A stretch of 64,000 nucleotides of DNA from Bifidobacterium cebidarum (lineage in GTDB: Bacteria; Actinomycetota; Actinomycetes; Actinomycetales; Bifidobacteriaceae), in contig NZ_WBVS01000004.1 in NCBI RefSeq assembly GCF_009193305.1, positions 120,543-184,542 on the forward strand. The letters run 5' to 3'. Under the pieces are notes generated by a model that worked only from the letters and a program-made list of their open reading frames with translations, was not told where the DNA came from and did no database searches. The position numbers were made by a program, and so were the translations under genes. Shown in pieces: positions 27,568 through 35,501 of this stretch; within the stretch, counting starts at the first letter, position 1; the number at the start of each line of letters is the position of its first letter.

Positions 27568-28686
27568 TCAGGATTCCTGAGGATTCTCAGATTCTTCGGA
27601 TTGTTCTGACGCGCCTATGACACCCAGCTCGCCTAATTCGCCAACTTGACGGCCCAAATCACGCAACACCTTACGCAGTTTATGGTCGGAGATGTCGCGC
27701 AGCTCCAGTTCCTCCAGACGCGCCTCGCGCTGCTCCTCGGTCAGCTCATCCACGTCAGTCACGGTGTCTTTGGAATAGCGTTCGCGCTTCTTCAGCGCGG
27801 CAAAGCCCGGTGCCATTGCACGCGAGATCACCAGGAAACCGGTGTGGCCAATCATCTGATGATCCGGGCGCACGGCCAACCCTTGCGCCTTCCAGGTGCG
27901 CTCAAGCGTCTCCTGAATCTGCGGCTCGGTCCAGCAGCCAGCAGCACGTAGGGCCTCAGCCAAACGACTCATCTGCGTGGTGGTGGTCACGTAGCAGACC
28001 AGCACGCCGCCGGGCGCGATCACGCGATACGCCTGTTCAAGACGGTTCCACGGGTCAAGCATGTCAAGCATGATGCGATCGAACCAGTGCTCGGGAAGCT
28101 CAGCGGCCACAGAGTCGAAGTCGCCGGTCAGTAATCGCCACCAAGCCGGTTTTTCACCGTAATACAGCGTGGCGTTGGCTTCGGCCACGCGTGCGAATTC
28201 GGAGCGCAGTTCAATGGTGGTCAGATGGCCGGACTCCCCCACCGCATCCAGCAGATTCAAGCTCATGGCGCCCGAGCCAGCACCGGATTCCAGCACACGC
28301 AATCCGGAGCGAATATCGCCGAGCTGAATCACCTGGGCGATGTCTTTCGGATACATGATCTGCGCGCCGCGCGGCATGGAAAGCACATAGTCTGCCAGGC
28401 GCGGACGCATCGCCGCATATTCCCAGCCACCGATGGCGCGCGAAGACTTCCACGGCTTGTTCTTGTCTTTCTCCGGATAAACCTGGTTGACCTGCGCCTC
28501 ACGCTTGGCATGCACGGTGGTGATCACGGTGCCTTCCACTGCACCGATCACATCGTCGTGCAGAATCAGCCCATGTTCGGTTTGCGTGGAGCCACCCGGC
28601 ACCAGCTGGTCGGTGATCTTCTTGCCCTTGCGGTCGGTGAACTGCACCTTCTCGCCCGCAACAAACGCTCCACGCCTGGGATTCAT
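27568..28686 (-). CDS. trmI: tRNA (adenine-N1-)-methyltransferase, TrmI family
   Basis: 372 residues. An N-terminal beta domain is followed by a Rossmann methyltransferase: SAM motif VLESGAGSGAMSLNLL near residue 130 and the catalytic region RIMLDMLDPW. It matches the TrmI/Gcd14 enzymes that make m1A58 in the tRNA T-loop. The start follows AAGGAGA. The C-terminal extension (about 55 residues, Glu/Leu-rich) is charged. Confidence 0.92.
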   Translation of the reverse strand: MNPRRGAFVAGEKVQFTDRKGKKITDQLVPGGSTQTEHGLILHDDVIGAVEGTVITTVHAKREAQVNQVYPEKDKNKPWKSSRAIGGWEYAAMRPRLADYVLSMPRGAQIMYPKDIAQVIQLGDIRSGLRVLESGAGSGAMSLNLLDAVGESGHLTTIELRSEFARVAEANATLYYGEKPAWWRLLTGDFDSVAAELPEHWFDRIMLDMLDPWNRLEQAYRVIAPGGVLVCYVTTTTQMSRLAEALRAAGCWTEPQIQETLERTWKAQGLAVRPDHQMIGHTGFLVISRAMAPGFAALKKRERYSKDTVTDVDELTEEQREARLEELELRDISDHKLRKVLRDLGRQVGELGELGVIGASEQSEESENPQES

Positions 28687-28815
28687 GGACTCTCCTTATG
28701 TGTCCCGTTAGTCAAACGTAACAAGTCTAATGCATGTTGCCGCAGCGAAGGCTCTAATAGCAAAGTTCACCGACGACTGCAAACAATAAACCGACAGCGA
28801 GGAACTATGCCATTA

Positions 28816-30951
28816 TCAATGACTCTTTTCGTAGCATTCCTCCAGGCGATGCCGTAGTCCCTCGTCGACAGCAAATAAGTAAAGACCATGAACGCCACGT
28901 TTAAGTAGCACATTCAATTCATGCTGTAGGTTTTTCTTGGTGAAGTCTGTATCTAAATCTCTACGCTTGTTAGTAGCCAAATAATTATGACTTGCCTGCC
29001 CATCAAAGATAATTTGCCCATCACGATATTTGACTGAAGGACCAATAATCACACCGGCATAATTCAAATCGAAGCCTTGAATGGTGAACGTGGAACCAAT
29101 TTCGTCAATGGTGTAGTCTTTTCCAGCCCAAGATAAATTCTTATCAATGGATCTCGGATTAGGATCATCCAGTTGATAATTCCAAGGTTTGCAGAAGCGA
29201 CAAGTGCTCACATCCCCAGGGATATAACCCTCTTCATCGTCTTCCGCAAGTCCCATATGCCAATGTCCTGAACTGTCACAATGCATCGAAACATTCCAAA
29301 ACCCATGTGGATCGCCATCATTTCTGGAAGCGGAATACTTCCAATCGTATGTGGCAAGTACACGAGATAGACCAGCTCCATTCCATCCGCCGGCAGGCTT
29401 TCGGGACTTCTCCGCTATTGCGTTGAAGAGCTCAATAGGCGAATCAAATACCTTGATTTCATACGGTTGCCGGCACGGCTTTCCGTTAGTGTTCAGTGGG
29501 ACCCGGTCCTGAGGGATCGGTTCGATACCCTCGCCTGCAGCAAACCGGTCAATCCACTGAACGACCTCTTCACTAGCATCAATACGGAATTGCCGAGCAA
29601 GACGAATATGAGATACGTCGACAGACATGGGAGGGAGACCATCCTCTTCCCCTAAATTGACGGTATCAGACTTACTGATTCTTCCGGTATTGTCATTATC
29701 CAAATCAGCATTAGGAAACAATCTTTGAAGTACAGCCGAATGCCACTGCTGACGAGATTGAAGAATCTGTTCCGGATCGAATACCGCAATGACTATACGT
29801 GCGCGTCTTAAGATATCGTAGAGCTGGTTTTTACCTGAATAACCTTGTGTACCCTGCGTGGTCAGTAAATGCGCTTCATCAATGAGTACGATGTCGGCTC
29901 TGCCTTTCGGCCTATCGGGAAAGCCTCTGCCACGGCCATTCGTCTCACTAAACCTGTTGATGAATTGGCTGGGTAACATCACCACTTCATCAGGCTTCTT
30001 TTGTAGTCCAAGCTTCAGAGCAATCTGATTGTACACATGAACTTGTTCTTTGTGATTCACCAAAATGTATGCGGAAAGTTCGTTAACCTGCAGGCGATTC
30101 AGATCAGACTGTTCCTCATCCTCGGAATAGGTAGCACCCTGAATCCCAATTTCCGTGGCAATACGATAGAAGAGATGACTTAGTAAAACGGTTTTTCCTG
30201 TACCGGCAGCACCTTGAACGAAAATCAATTGAGGGTTAACCGTTAGACCAACAGTGTCCCTATCCTTTTCAACCAGCATTTCGAGTTGCGCAAGAATGGC
30301 TTCTTCAGCATCAAGCTGCTGAGGACTCAGCCGATGAAATGGCGAAGCCTTGAACAGTGCAGAATCACGAATGATTTCTTCAGCTGGGAACAACTCGGGA
30401 TCATCGCGATGCAGTCCTAGCCATATCTTTGAAAATATCGCGTCAAAATAATCTGACGTGTAATACAAACCTTGTGCGTTTGTACGTCGATTATTGAGTT
30501 TCTTGACCGATTCGGTGCTTGACATGTAATGCATGAGACGATTCTCGACATCCAAGGTCAGGGATTTGTTGAACATTGGATGAGAAATCACATATTGTTT
30601 GAAAGCGTCAGCATTTTTGTCGACTGCTTCTTTCACAGCTCGCCAATCATCTCGCCTGTTTGCATCACCTTTGAGGTGCTCTGACGTTCGATGCCTTATA
30701 TCGTTCGTTTCACCAACATATGCCGTATATTCGTTTTTAGCGGAATAGCGGTTCCTAGTTCCGGAATACACGATATAGACCGTGGGATACGACAAAAGAT
30801 ACAGCATGGTATTTTCCAGCTCAGAATCTTTAGCGGCTTTGCTGGCACCATTGCCCTTTTCAGCCTCACTCAATGCCTTCTCGAAATCTGCTTTTCCGTA
30901 TTTTCCATACGGCAAATTCACGATGATAGGCTCCATGCGTTCAATAGACAT
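28816..30951 (-). CDS. GIY-YIG nuclease domain fused to DUF2075 (AAA/helicase-like) ATPase
   Basis: 711 residues. The GIY-YIG domain (about 56-141) has VYIVYSG, then AYVGETNDIRHRTSEHL, then LDVENRLMHYM with the candidate catalytic Glu. The DUF2075 P-loop ATPase has Walker A FVQGAAGTGKT ending at 254, Walker B IVLIDEAHLL near 354-363, and a C-terminal helicase-like motif (RGVHGLYLFAVD). No strong ribosome binding site precedes the ATG; translation may be leaderless or start at the second Met. It is divergent from a MazG-like gene 49 bp away. A role in nucleic-acid surveillance or defence is inference. Confidence 0.85.
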   Translation of the reverse strand: MSIERMEPIIVNLPYGKYGKADFEKALSEAEKGNGASKAAKDSELENTMLYLLSYPTVYIVYSGTRNRYSAKNEYTAYVGETNDIRHRTSEHLKGDANRRDDWRAVKEAVDKNADAFKQYVISHPMFNKSLTLDVENRLMHYMSSTESVKKLNNRRTNAQGLYYTSDYFDAIFSKIWLGLHRDDPELFPAEEIIRDSALFKASPFHRLSPQQLDAEEAILAQLEMLVEKDRDTVGLTVNPQLIFVQGAAGTGKTVLLSHLFYRIATEIGIQGATYSEDEEQSDLNRLQVNELSAYILVNHKEQVHVYNQIALKLGLQKKPDEVVMLPSQFINRFSETNGRGRGFPDRPKGRADIVLIDEAHLLTTQGTQGYSGKNQLYDILRRARIVIAVFDPEQILQSRQQWHSAVLQRLFPNADLDNDNTGRISKSDTVNLGEEDGLPPMSVDVSHIRLARQFRIDASEEVVQWIDRFAAGEGIEPIPQDRVPLNTNGKPCRQPYEIKVFDSPIELFNAIAEKSRKPAGGWNGAGLSRVLATYDWKYSASRNDGDPHGFWNVSMHCDSSGHWHMGLAEDDEEGYIPGDVSTCRFCKPWNYQLDDPNPRSIDKNLSWAGKDYTIDEIGSTFTIQGFDLNYAGVIIGPSVKYRDGQIIFDGQASHNYLATNKRRDLDTDFTKKNLQHELNVLLKRGVHGLYLFAVDEGLRHRLEECYEKSH

Positions 30952-31000
30952 AACTATATTATGCCTACTATTTCATCCATCCAGGTCAACACCTTCTAGA

Positions 31001-31375
31001 ATGACAACCATGATTAGCGACAGCACGATTCAAGCAATACGCGATTTCACCGAGGAACGAGGATGGGCGCAATTCCATTCGCCCGCCAACCTAGCAAAAT
31101 CCATCAGCATTGAGGCTGCGGAATTACTCGAATGCTATCAGTGGGTGCCTGAGGCACCTGCTGCAGAAACCGGACGCGCTCAAGAAGAGCTAGCGGACGT
31201 ACTCACGTACTGCATCATGATGGCCGACGCACTTGAAGTAGATTTAGACGACATTATCATGCACAAATTAGCAAAGACTAAACGCAAATATCCGGTGACG
31301 GCTGTTCGAGATAATTTCGAAGAGTATGAGGCCAGACATCTCGAGGCACGCAAACTGCATGGCAATGCGAAATAG
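31001..31375 (+). CDS. MazG-like nucleotide pyrophosphohydrolase
   Basis: 124 residues (121 if the ATG at 31010 is used). All-alpha NTP-PPase: the metal-binding pattern is IEAAELLECYQW followed by EELADVLTYC (E-x2-E and E-x2-D). Single-domain members hydrolyse NTPs or dNTPs to monophosphates. There is no clear ribosome binding site. It is divergent from the GIY-YIG/DUF2075 gene, an arrangement that suggests joint function. Confidence 0.85.
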   Translation: MTTMISDSTIQAIRDFTEERGWAQFHSPANLAKSISIEAAELLECYQWVPEAPAAETGRAQEELADVLTYCIMMADALEVDLDDIIMHKLAKTKRKYPVTAVRDNFEEYEARHLEARKLHGNAK

Positions 31376-31455
31376 CATATAAAAATGCCTCTGCACTCTG
31401 TCTAACGTACAAAGATTGTTCAGGATAACCTGTCAAGAAACAAGAGGTGACCAAT

Positions 31456-32067
31456 ATGCGGCTTACGATGGTTAGCGATTTTGATGCGAACGGCAAGGGT
31501 CCGCTGTTTTTGATGTTCCACGGGTATGGGAATGACGAAAGCGAGATGGTGCGCATTCTCGACGCGGTGTACGCGAGCACGGGCGAAGCGCCTGATTATC
31601 TGTCGTTCCGTGGCACGTACTCGAGGCCGTACATGGGCGGGAATTACTGGTATCCGGATGGATGCGGCGTGGAGGAACGGCAACGCGAATGCGCGGCTGT
31701 TGGCGAAGCAGTGGTTTCCTTGTTGAATGCGGGGGCGTTCGCCCATCGCAAGAAGATTCTGATTGGCTTCTCACAGGGCGGCTATCTTTCCTATCGCCTC
31801 GTGCAGGCGTACCTGAATCTGTTCGATGCAGCCATCTTGCTCAGTCCATCATTCAAAGGCGAGGAAGGTGCGCAATTGAACTCACCCACCCGACTCTTCC
31901 TCGCATATGGATCTTTAGACCGTACCATTCCACTTCCCGACCAGCACAATGCTCGCGCAGTGTTGGAATCTGCCGGCTATCTGACGTACCACGAATACCC
32001 GGGCATGGGTCACGCCATCTGCGATGAGGAAATCGCTGATATTCAGGACTTCGTAAGTCAGCTATAA
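31456..32067 (+). CDS. Phospholipase/carboxylesterase-type alpha/beta hydrolase
   Basis: 203 residues. The nucleophile elbow is GFSQGG, with an oxyanion region FHGYGNDES near the start and the catalytic Asp and His in YGSLDRTIP and GMGHAICDEE. It resembles COG0400 esterases. The ATG at 31456 follows AAGAGGTGA; a GTG at 31447 is weaker. Confidence 0.85.
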   Translation: MRLTMVSDFDANGKGPLFLMFHGYGNDESEMVRILDAVYASTGEAPDYLSFRGTYSRPYMGGNYWYPDGCGVEERQRECAAVGEAVVSLLNAGAFAHRKKILIGFSQGGYLSYRLVQAYLNLFDAAILLSPSFKGEEGAQLNSPTRLFLAYGSLDRTIPLPDQHNARAVLESAGYLTYHEYPGMGHAICDEEIADIQDFVSQL

Positions 32068-32083
32068 CCTCGGGGCTAGAGGT

Positions 32084-32275
32084 ATCTCCCTTGCGAGGGG
32101 TACATCCAAGTGCTTACGGATATCTATCTGCTTTGCAAGAGGTATTTCAACTGCGAAACATGGAGTATCGACATTGGAATAACGTCATTCCTATATGAAG
32201 TTTTGATATATATGTACCCCTCGCAAAGCAGATAGACACCTGAAGTTCAGCCAATGTACCCCTTACAAGGCAGAT
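32084..32275. repeat. Four 20-bp repeats, two direct and two inverted, 42-bp period
   Basis: Units at 32084-32103 and 32126-32145 (plus) and at 32214-32233 and 32256-32275 (minus) share the pattern ATCT-S-C-Y-TTG-YR-AG-R-GGTA-Y. Within each pair the spacing is exactly 42 bp, and the pairs are mirror images about 32180. This fills the 254-bp spacer between the esterase and tenA; I see no ORF with support there. Confidence 0.8.
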
Positions 32276-32321
32276 GCATGCTTGCAACTCTGCAATCAGG
32301 AGTAACGAGAGCTTGAGGTCT

Positions 32322-33059
32322 CTAGCGCACATCCCATTCAGGCTTCCAGGAGTATTGCATGTCGTAGGCGGAGGCCCAGAACATGTATTCGTTCTCCACG
32401 CCGACCACGAAGATGTCCACGAGCTCCCGCTTGTGTTCCTCGCTCAGGCCTTCAACCAGCTCCTCGATATGTTCGAGCAGCCAAACGGAGGAGCTCCAGA
32501 ACTCCTCGGTCTTGTACATGTCGACCCAGCTCTTGTATGGATTGCCTTCGAGCGTATCGGCGAATTCGGCGGCCAGACGCTGACCGTAGTCGGCATACAC
32601 CCATGCGCAAGGCAGCACGGCCACCAACACGTCCACCAGAGAGCCGCCGTAGGCGATGGAGAGAATGTTCGACGTGTAGGCGCGGGCGAACGCGGATTGG
32701 CGCACATGATTCATCTCTTCCTCGGTGACGCCAAAGCTTGCCATGTACTTGCGGTGCATGGCGGATTCCACGTTGAAAATCGCGTTCTGCACGTTGGCCA
32801 TGAACTGCATGACCTCGGGATCCTGCGTCTTGGTGAGCGCGAGCGCGTGCACCTTGGCGTAATCCTTCAGGTAGCGGTAATCCTGCAGCAGGTAGAACGC
32901 GAACTTCTCACGAGCCAGCGTACCGTTGCCGAGTTCACGCAGGAACGGCTGCTTGTAACCCTCCTCCCATACGAGGTCGGCGGCCTTGCGCAGACGCTGG
33001 GCGAACGGCGGCAGATGGTCGAGCGTGATTGGGCCGAACTGGGCGGCATCGAATGCCAT
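32322..33059 (-). CDS. tenA: Aminopyrimidine aminohydrolase / thiaminase II
   Basis: 245 residues, all-helical TenA fold: QPFLRELGNGTLAREKFAFY near the start, QDYRYLKDYAK, and the C-terminal region FWASAYDMQYSW. It salvages HMP from degraded thiamine. The ATG at 33059 has GAAGGGAG 6 nt upstream; upstream codons in frame belong to the riboswitch. A TPP riboswitch in the leader supports the assignment. Confidence 0.93.
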   Translation of the reverse strand: MAFDAAQFGPITLDHLPPFAQRLRKAADLVWEEGYKQPFLRELGNGTLAREKFAFYLLQDYRYLKDYAKVHALALTKTQDPEVMQFMANVQNAIFNVESAMHRKYMASFGVTEEEMNHVRQSAFARAYTSNILSIAYGGSLVDVLVAVLPCAWVYADYGQRLAAEFADTLEGNPYKSWVDMYKTEEFWSSSVWLLEHIEELVEGLSEEHKRELVDIFVVGVENEYMFWASAYDMQYSWKPEWDVR

Positions 33060-33064
33060 AATTG

Positions 33065-33135
33065 CTCCCTTCGATGGTGTTGACCAACAGGTTCCAAGGG
33101 TCAGGCATCGTGCCTTTCTCAACCCGGTTTTACAC
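33065..33135 (-). promoter_or_regulatory. TPP (THI-box) riboswitch controlling tenA
   Basis: On the minus strand the leader reads CCGGGTTGAGA, a P3 stem AGGC/GCCT, then ACCCTTGGAACCTG, a TTGG/CCA stem, and CGAAGGGAGC, in the order of the TPP riboswitch consensus. The terminal AAGGGAG, normally the 3' strand of P1, is also the tenA ribosome binding site, so control is probably translational. The 5' strand of P1 is not obvious. The rest of the 33060-33372 spacer holds a -10-like TATAAT on the minus strand (33207-33212) and the palindrome at 33278. Confidence 0.88.
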
Positions 33136-33277
33136 TCACTACGCGTTCATGCGTTCCGCGCATGCGCGCGCTTCGCAAGTCTGCCGAGTTCCCCTGCAAC
33201 GGCCTTATTATACGGGTTTTCAGCCATTTGCAACAGCCCGTCCACAGCCCGCGAAATACGCTGATCCACAAGTGCAC

Positions 33278-33291
33278 CTCACTATAGTGAG
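33278..33291. promoter_or_regulatory. 14-bp palindrome upstream of the aldo/keto reductase
   Basis: CTCACTATAGTGAG is a perfect palindrome 82 bp upstream of the start at 33373, followed by a half-site-like TGTGAG. It is a candidate operator for an unidentified regulator. Confidence 0.45.
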
Positions 33292-33372
33292 CATTGTGAG
33301 GTAGGCGATGTTGTCTATGCCGATTTCACGCAATTCAACGACGCCGCATACAAGCACAACAAAGGAGTGGGT

Positions 33373-34227
33373 ATGGCATTGATGGAACCGCCGGCGATTC
33401 CGGTTCGCAAGGCACATGATGGTTTGGAGCTTCCGGCCATCGGTTTCGGCACGTATAAGGTCAATGGTTTCGCGGGCGCAGAGGCCATCAAGTCCGCACT
33501 TCAGGTCGGCTACCGACTGATTGATTCCGCGTTCAACTATGAGAATGAGGGTATCGTCGGCAAGGCGATTCGCGAGTCCGAGGTGCCGCGCGAGGACATC
33601 ATCGTGGCCTCGAAGCTGCCAGGTCGCCATCATCAGTATGATCAGGCTCGAGTGACTATTGAGGAATCCGTGGCCCGCATGGGTCTGGACTACATCGACC
33701 TGTATCTGATTCACTGGCCGAACCCGTCTCAGGGCCAGTTCGTGGAGGCTTGGCAGGCGTTGGTCGACGCTCAAAAGCAAGGCATTGTGAAGCATATTGG
33801 TGTGAGTAATTTCCTGCCCGGTCATATTGATTTGTTGATTCGCGCCACCGGTGTGACTCCGGCGGTGAATCAAGTCGAATTGCATCCGTTCTTCCAGCAG
33901 AACGAACAGCGTGCCTACGATGACGCGCATGGCATCATCACCGAGGCATGGAGCCCGCTCGGCCGCGCCAACCAGATGCTCAAGGATCCGACCATCGTGC
34001 GCATCGCCGAGAAGCATGGCGTCTCCCCTGTGGCCGCGATTCTACGCTGGCACCTGCAGCTGGGTGACGTGGCCATTCCGAAGTCGATGCATGCCGATCG
34101 TCAGCGCGCCAACCTGGATTTGACTGGTTTCGAGCTGGACGAACAGGACATGCAGGACATCGCCGCCATGGACAATCCGGAAGGCTACACTTTCGGCCAA
34201 AACCCGCATTGGCACGAGGAAGACTGA
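33373..34227 (+). CDS. Aldo/keto reductase
   Basis: 284 residues. The AKR barrel has IGFGTYKV, RLIDSAFNYENE (catalytic Asp and Tyr), LYLIHWPNP (catalytic His) and AIPKSMHADR (NADPH binding). It resembles the 2,5-diketogluconate/methylglyoxal reductase group; the natural substrate is unknown. The ATG at 33373 follows AAAGGAG. Confidence 0.9.
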   Translation: MALMEPPAIPVRKAHDGLELPAIGFGTYKVNGFAGAEAIKSALQVGYRLIDSAFNYENEGIVGKAIRESEVPREDIIVASKLPGRHHQYDQARVTIEESVARMGLDYIDLYLIHWPNPSQGQFVEAWQALVDAQKQGIVKHIGVSNFLPGHIDLLIRATGVTPAVNQVELHPFFQQNEQRAYDDAHGIITEAWSPLGRANQMLKDPTIVRIAEKHGVSPVAAILRWHLQLGDVAIPKSMHADRQRANLDLTGFELDEQDMQDIAAMDNPEGYTFGQNPHWHEED

Positions 34228-34299
34228 TTTTTCTGCGGTGATCGCGGGTACTCCATGAATCTCGCAATCACGCAAATGTTAACTTCCTGAACTTTTTAC

Positions 34300-34342
34300 G
34301 CGAGCCTATCGCAGATAACCCAATTGTCTGTGATAGGCTCGC
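34300..34342 (+). terminator. Hairpin between the aldo/keto reductase and the SDR
   Basis: 16-bp arms at 34300-34315 and 34327-34342 (GCGAGCCTATC and complement) with one G-T pair and an 11-nt loop. No T run follows, so it might instead be in the SDR leader. Confidence 0.6.
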
Positions 34343-34392
34343 CCTGTTGATGGCAACAATGACGCCGCCACCGAACAGAACGGAGAACTATT

Positions 34393-35244
34393 ATGACCGA
34401 TGCTTCAGTATTCGATCAGTATCCCCTCGATCAATGGAAAGACCCATCTCACAACATCATGGACCGCTTCTCGCTTGCCGGCAAGAAGGGCTTCGTAACC
34501 GGAGGCGCAGGTGGGCTTGGCCGCAATGTTGCCGCAGCCTGGGCCGAAGCCGGTGCCGATGTGGCGATCGTCGACCTGCCGCGCACCAAGGAGACGCTTG
34601 AGCCGCTTGCCCAGGAGCTCTCCGAACGTTATGGCGTGAAGGTCGTGCCGTTGTACTGCGATGTTTCCGATAAAGCGCAGGTCGACGCGCTGAAGACTTC
34701 ACTGGTTGATGCACTTGGCACAGTGGATGTGGCGTTCATCAACGCCGGCGTGAACGTGCCCGGCGATGACGCCGACGAACCGTATGAGATCTGGCAGAAG
34801 ACCATCGACATCAATCTGACCGGTGCTTATCTGACCGCGCAGATCGCACAGCACATCATGCGCGAACACAATCATGGCGGCTCGCTGGTCTTCACGTCGT
34901 CACTATCCGCGCATAATGCGAACTTCATCGCCGGAGGCCCATCGCCGGTGGCGGCATATGGCGCCTCCAAGGCCGGCATCTACGAATACGCACGCTACCT
35001 GGCCGCCGCTCTGGCTCCATATGGCATTCGTTCAAACGCCATCTCCCCCGGTTATGTGTGGTCCGGCATTTTCGAAGGCCGCATCGTTCCCGAAGCCCAC
35101 GATATGATGACCGCTCCCGTGCCGATGCGTCGCTTCGGCACCAATGAGGAAATCGCCTCGGCCGTACTGTTCCTCGCCAGCGACGCGTCCTCGTATGTGA
35201 CCGGCACGAATCTGCAGGTCGACGGCGGCTACTCCGTGTACTAA
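34393..35244 (+). CDS. Short-chain dehydrogenase/reductase (polyol/sugar type)
   Basis: 283 residues: TGGAGGLG cofactor loop, AIVDLP with Asp (NAD preference inferred), NAGV, catalytic Ser in TSSLSAH, YGASKAG, and the C-terminal FLASDASSYVTGTNLQVDGG. The N-terminal extension of about 28 residues (DQYPLDQWKDPSHNIMDRFS) resembles sorbose/mannitol dehydrogenase-like SDRs. The start follows GGAGAA. Confidence 0.88.
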   Translation: MTDASVFDQYPLDQWKDPSHNIMDRFSLAGKKGFVTGGAGGLGRNVAAAWAEAGADVAIVDLPRTKETLEPLAQELSERYGVKVVPLYCDVSDKAQVDALKTSLVDALGTVDVAFINAGVNVPGDDADEPYEIWQKTIDINLTGAYLTAQIAQHIMREHNHGGSLVFTSSLSAHNANFIAGGPSPVAAYGASKAGIYEYARYLAAALAPYGIRSNAISPGYVWSGIFEGRIVPEAHDMMTAPVPMRRFGTNEEIASAVLFLASDASSYVTGTNLQVDGGYSVY

Positions 35245-35258
35245 GCCGTGTCAGGATT

Positions 35259-35462
35259 TCAACTCCCCTGCCGGCTGATGCCGCCTTTATGACCGGTCGC
35301 TTTGAATGGCTGTGCATGCCGCATCGATGTATGCGATGCGGCATGCACAGCCATTTTGTTTGTGTGCCCATTACCGCCATTCATATGACTAGCGCCGTTT
35401 TTTGTTTGTCCTTTGACCGTAATGTTCTTAGCCGCCAACGCCTTCATCCATCGCTCATCCAT
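35259..35462 (-). CDS. Possible small basic protein with a strong ribosome binding site
   Basis: 67 residues from the ATG at 35462, preceded by AAGGAGGTG. It starts 40 bp after the nitrilase stop on the same strand. The C-terminal half is read through a perfect 22-bp hairpin (35305-35355) and is His/Lys/Ser-rich with no recognised fold. The initiation signal is excellent but the coding body is poor, so it may be a decayed gene end or a short leader-type peptide. Confidence 0.4.
   Translation of the reverse strand: MDERWMKALAAKNITVKGQTKNGASHMNGGNGHTNKMAVHAASHTSMRHAQPFKATGHKGGISRQGS
35305..35355. terminator. Perfect 22-bp hairpin between convergent genes
   Basis: Arms at 35305-35326 and 35334-35355 are exact complements around a 7-nt loop, followed by TTTTGTTTGT on the plus strand. 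It terminates the SDR and probably the nitrilase operon from the other side. Confidence 0.8.
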
Positions 35463-35501
35463 GCACGCACCTCCTTGTCGTTCCATCGTTCAATAAACCG
35501 T

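Noticed and set aside
32084..32275. CRISPR array
   Set aside because: Only four degenerate 20-bp units in two orientations with 22-bp spacing and no cas genes; a CRISPR has direct repeats.
32147..32332. 61-codon minus-strand frame with internal repeats (AELQ-x3-C and RGT)
   Set aside because: The repeats come from the 20-bp DNA units; there is no ribosome binding site and the pattern is better explained as a DNA or RNA repeat.
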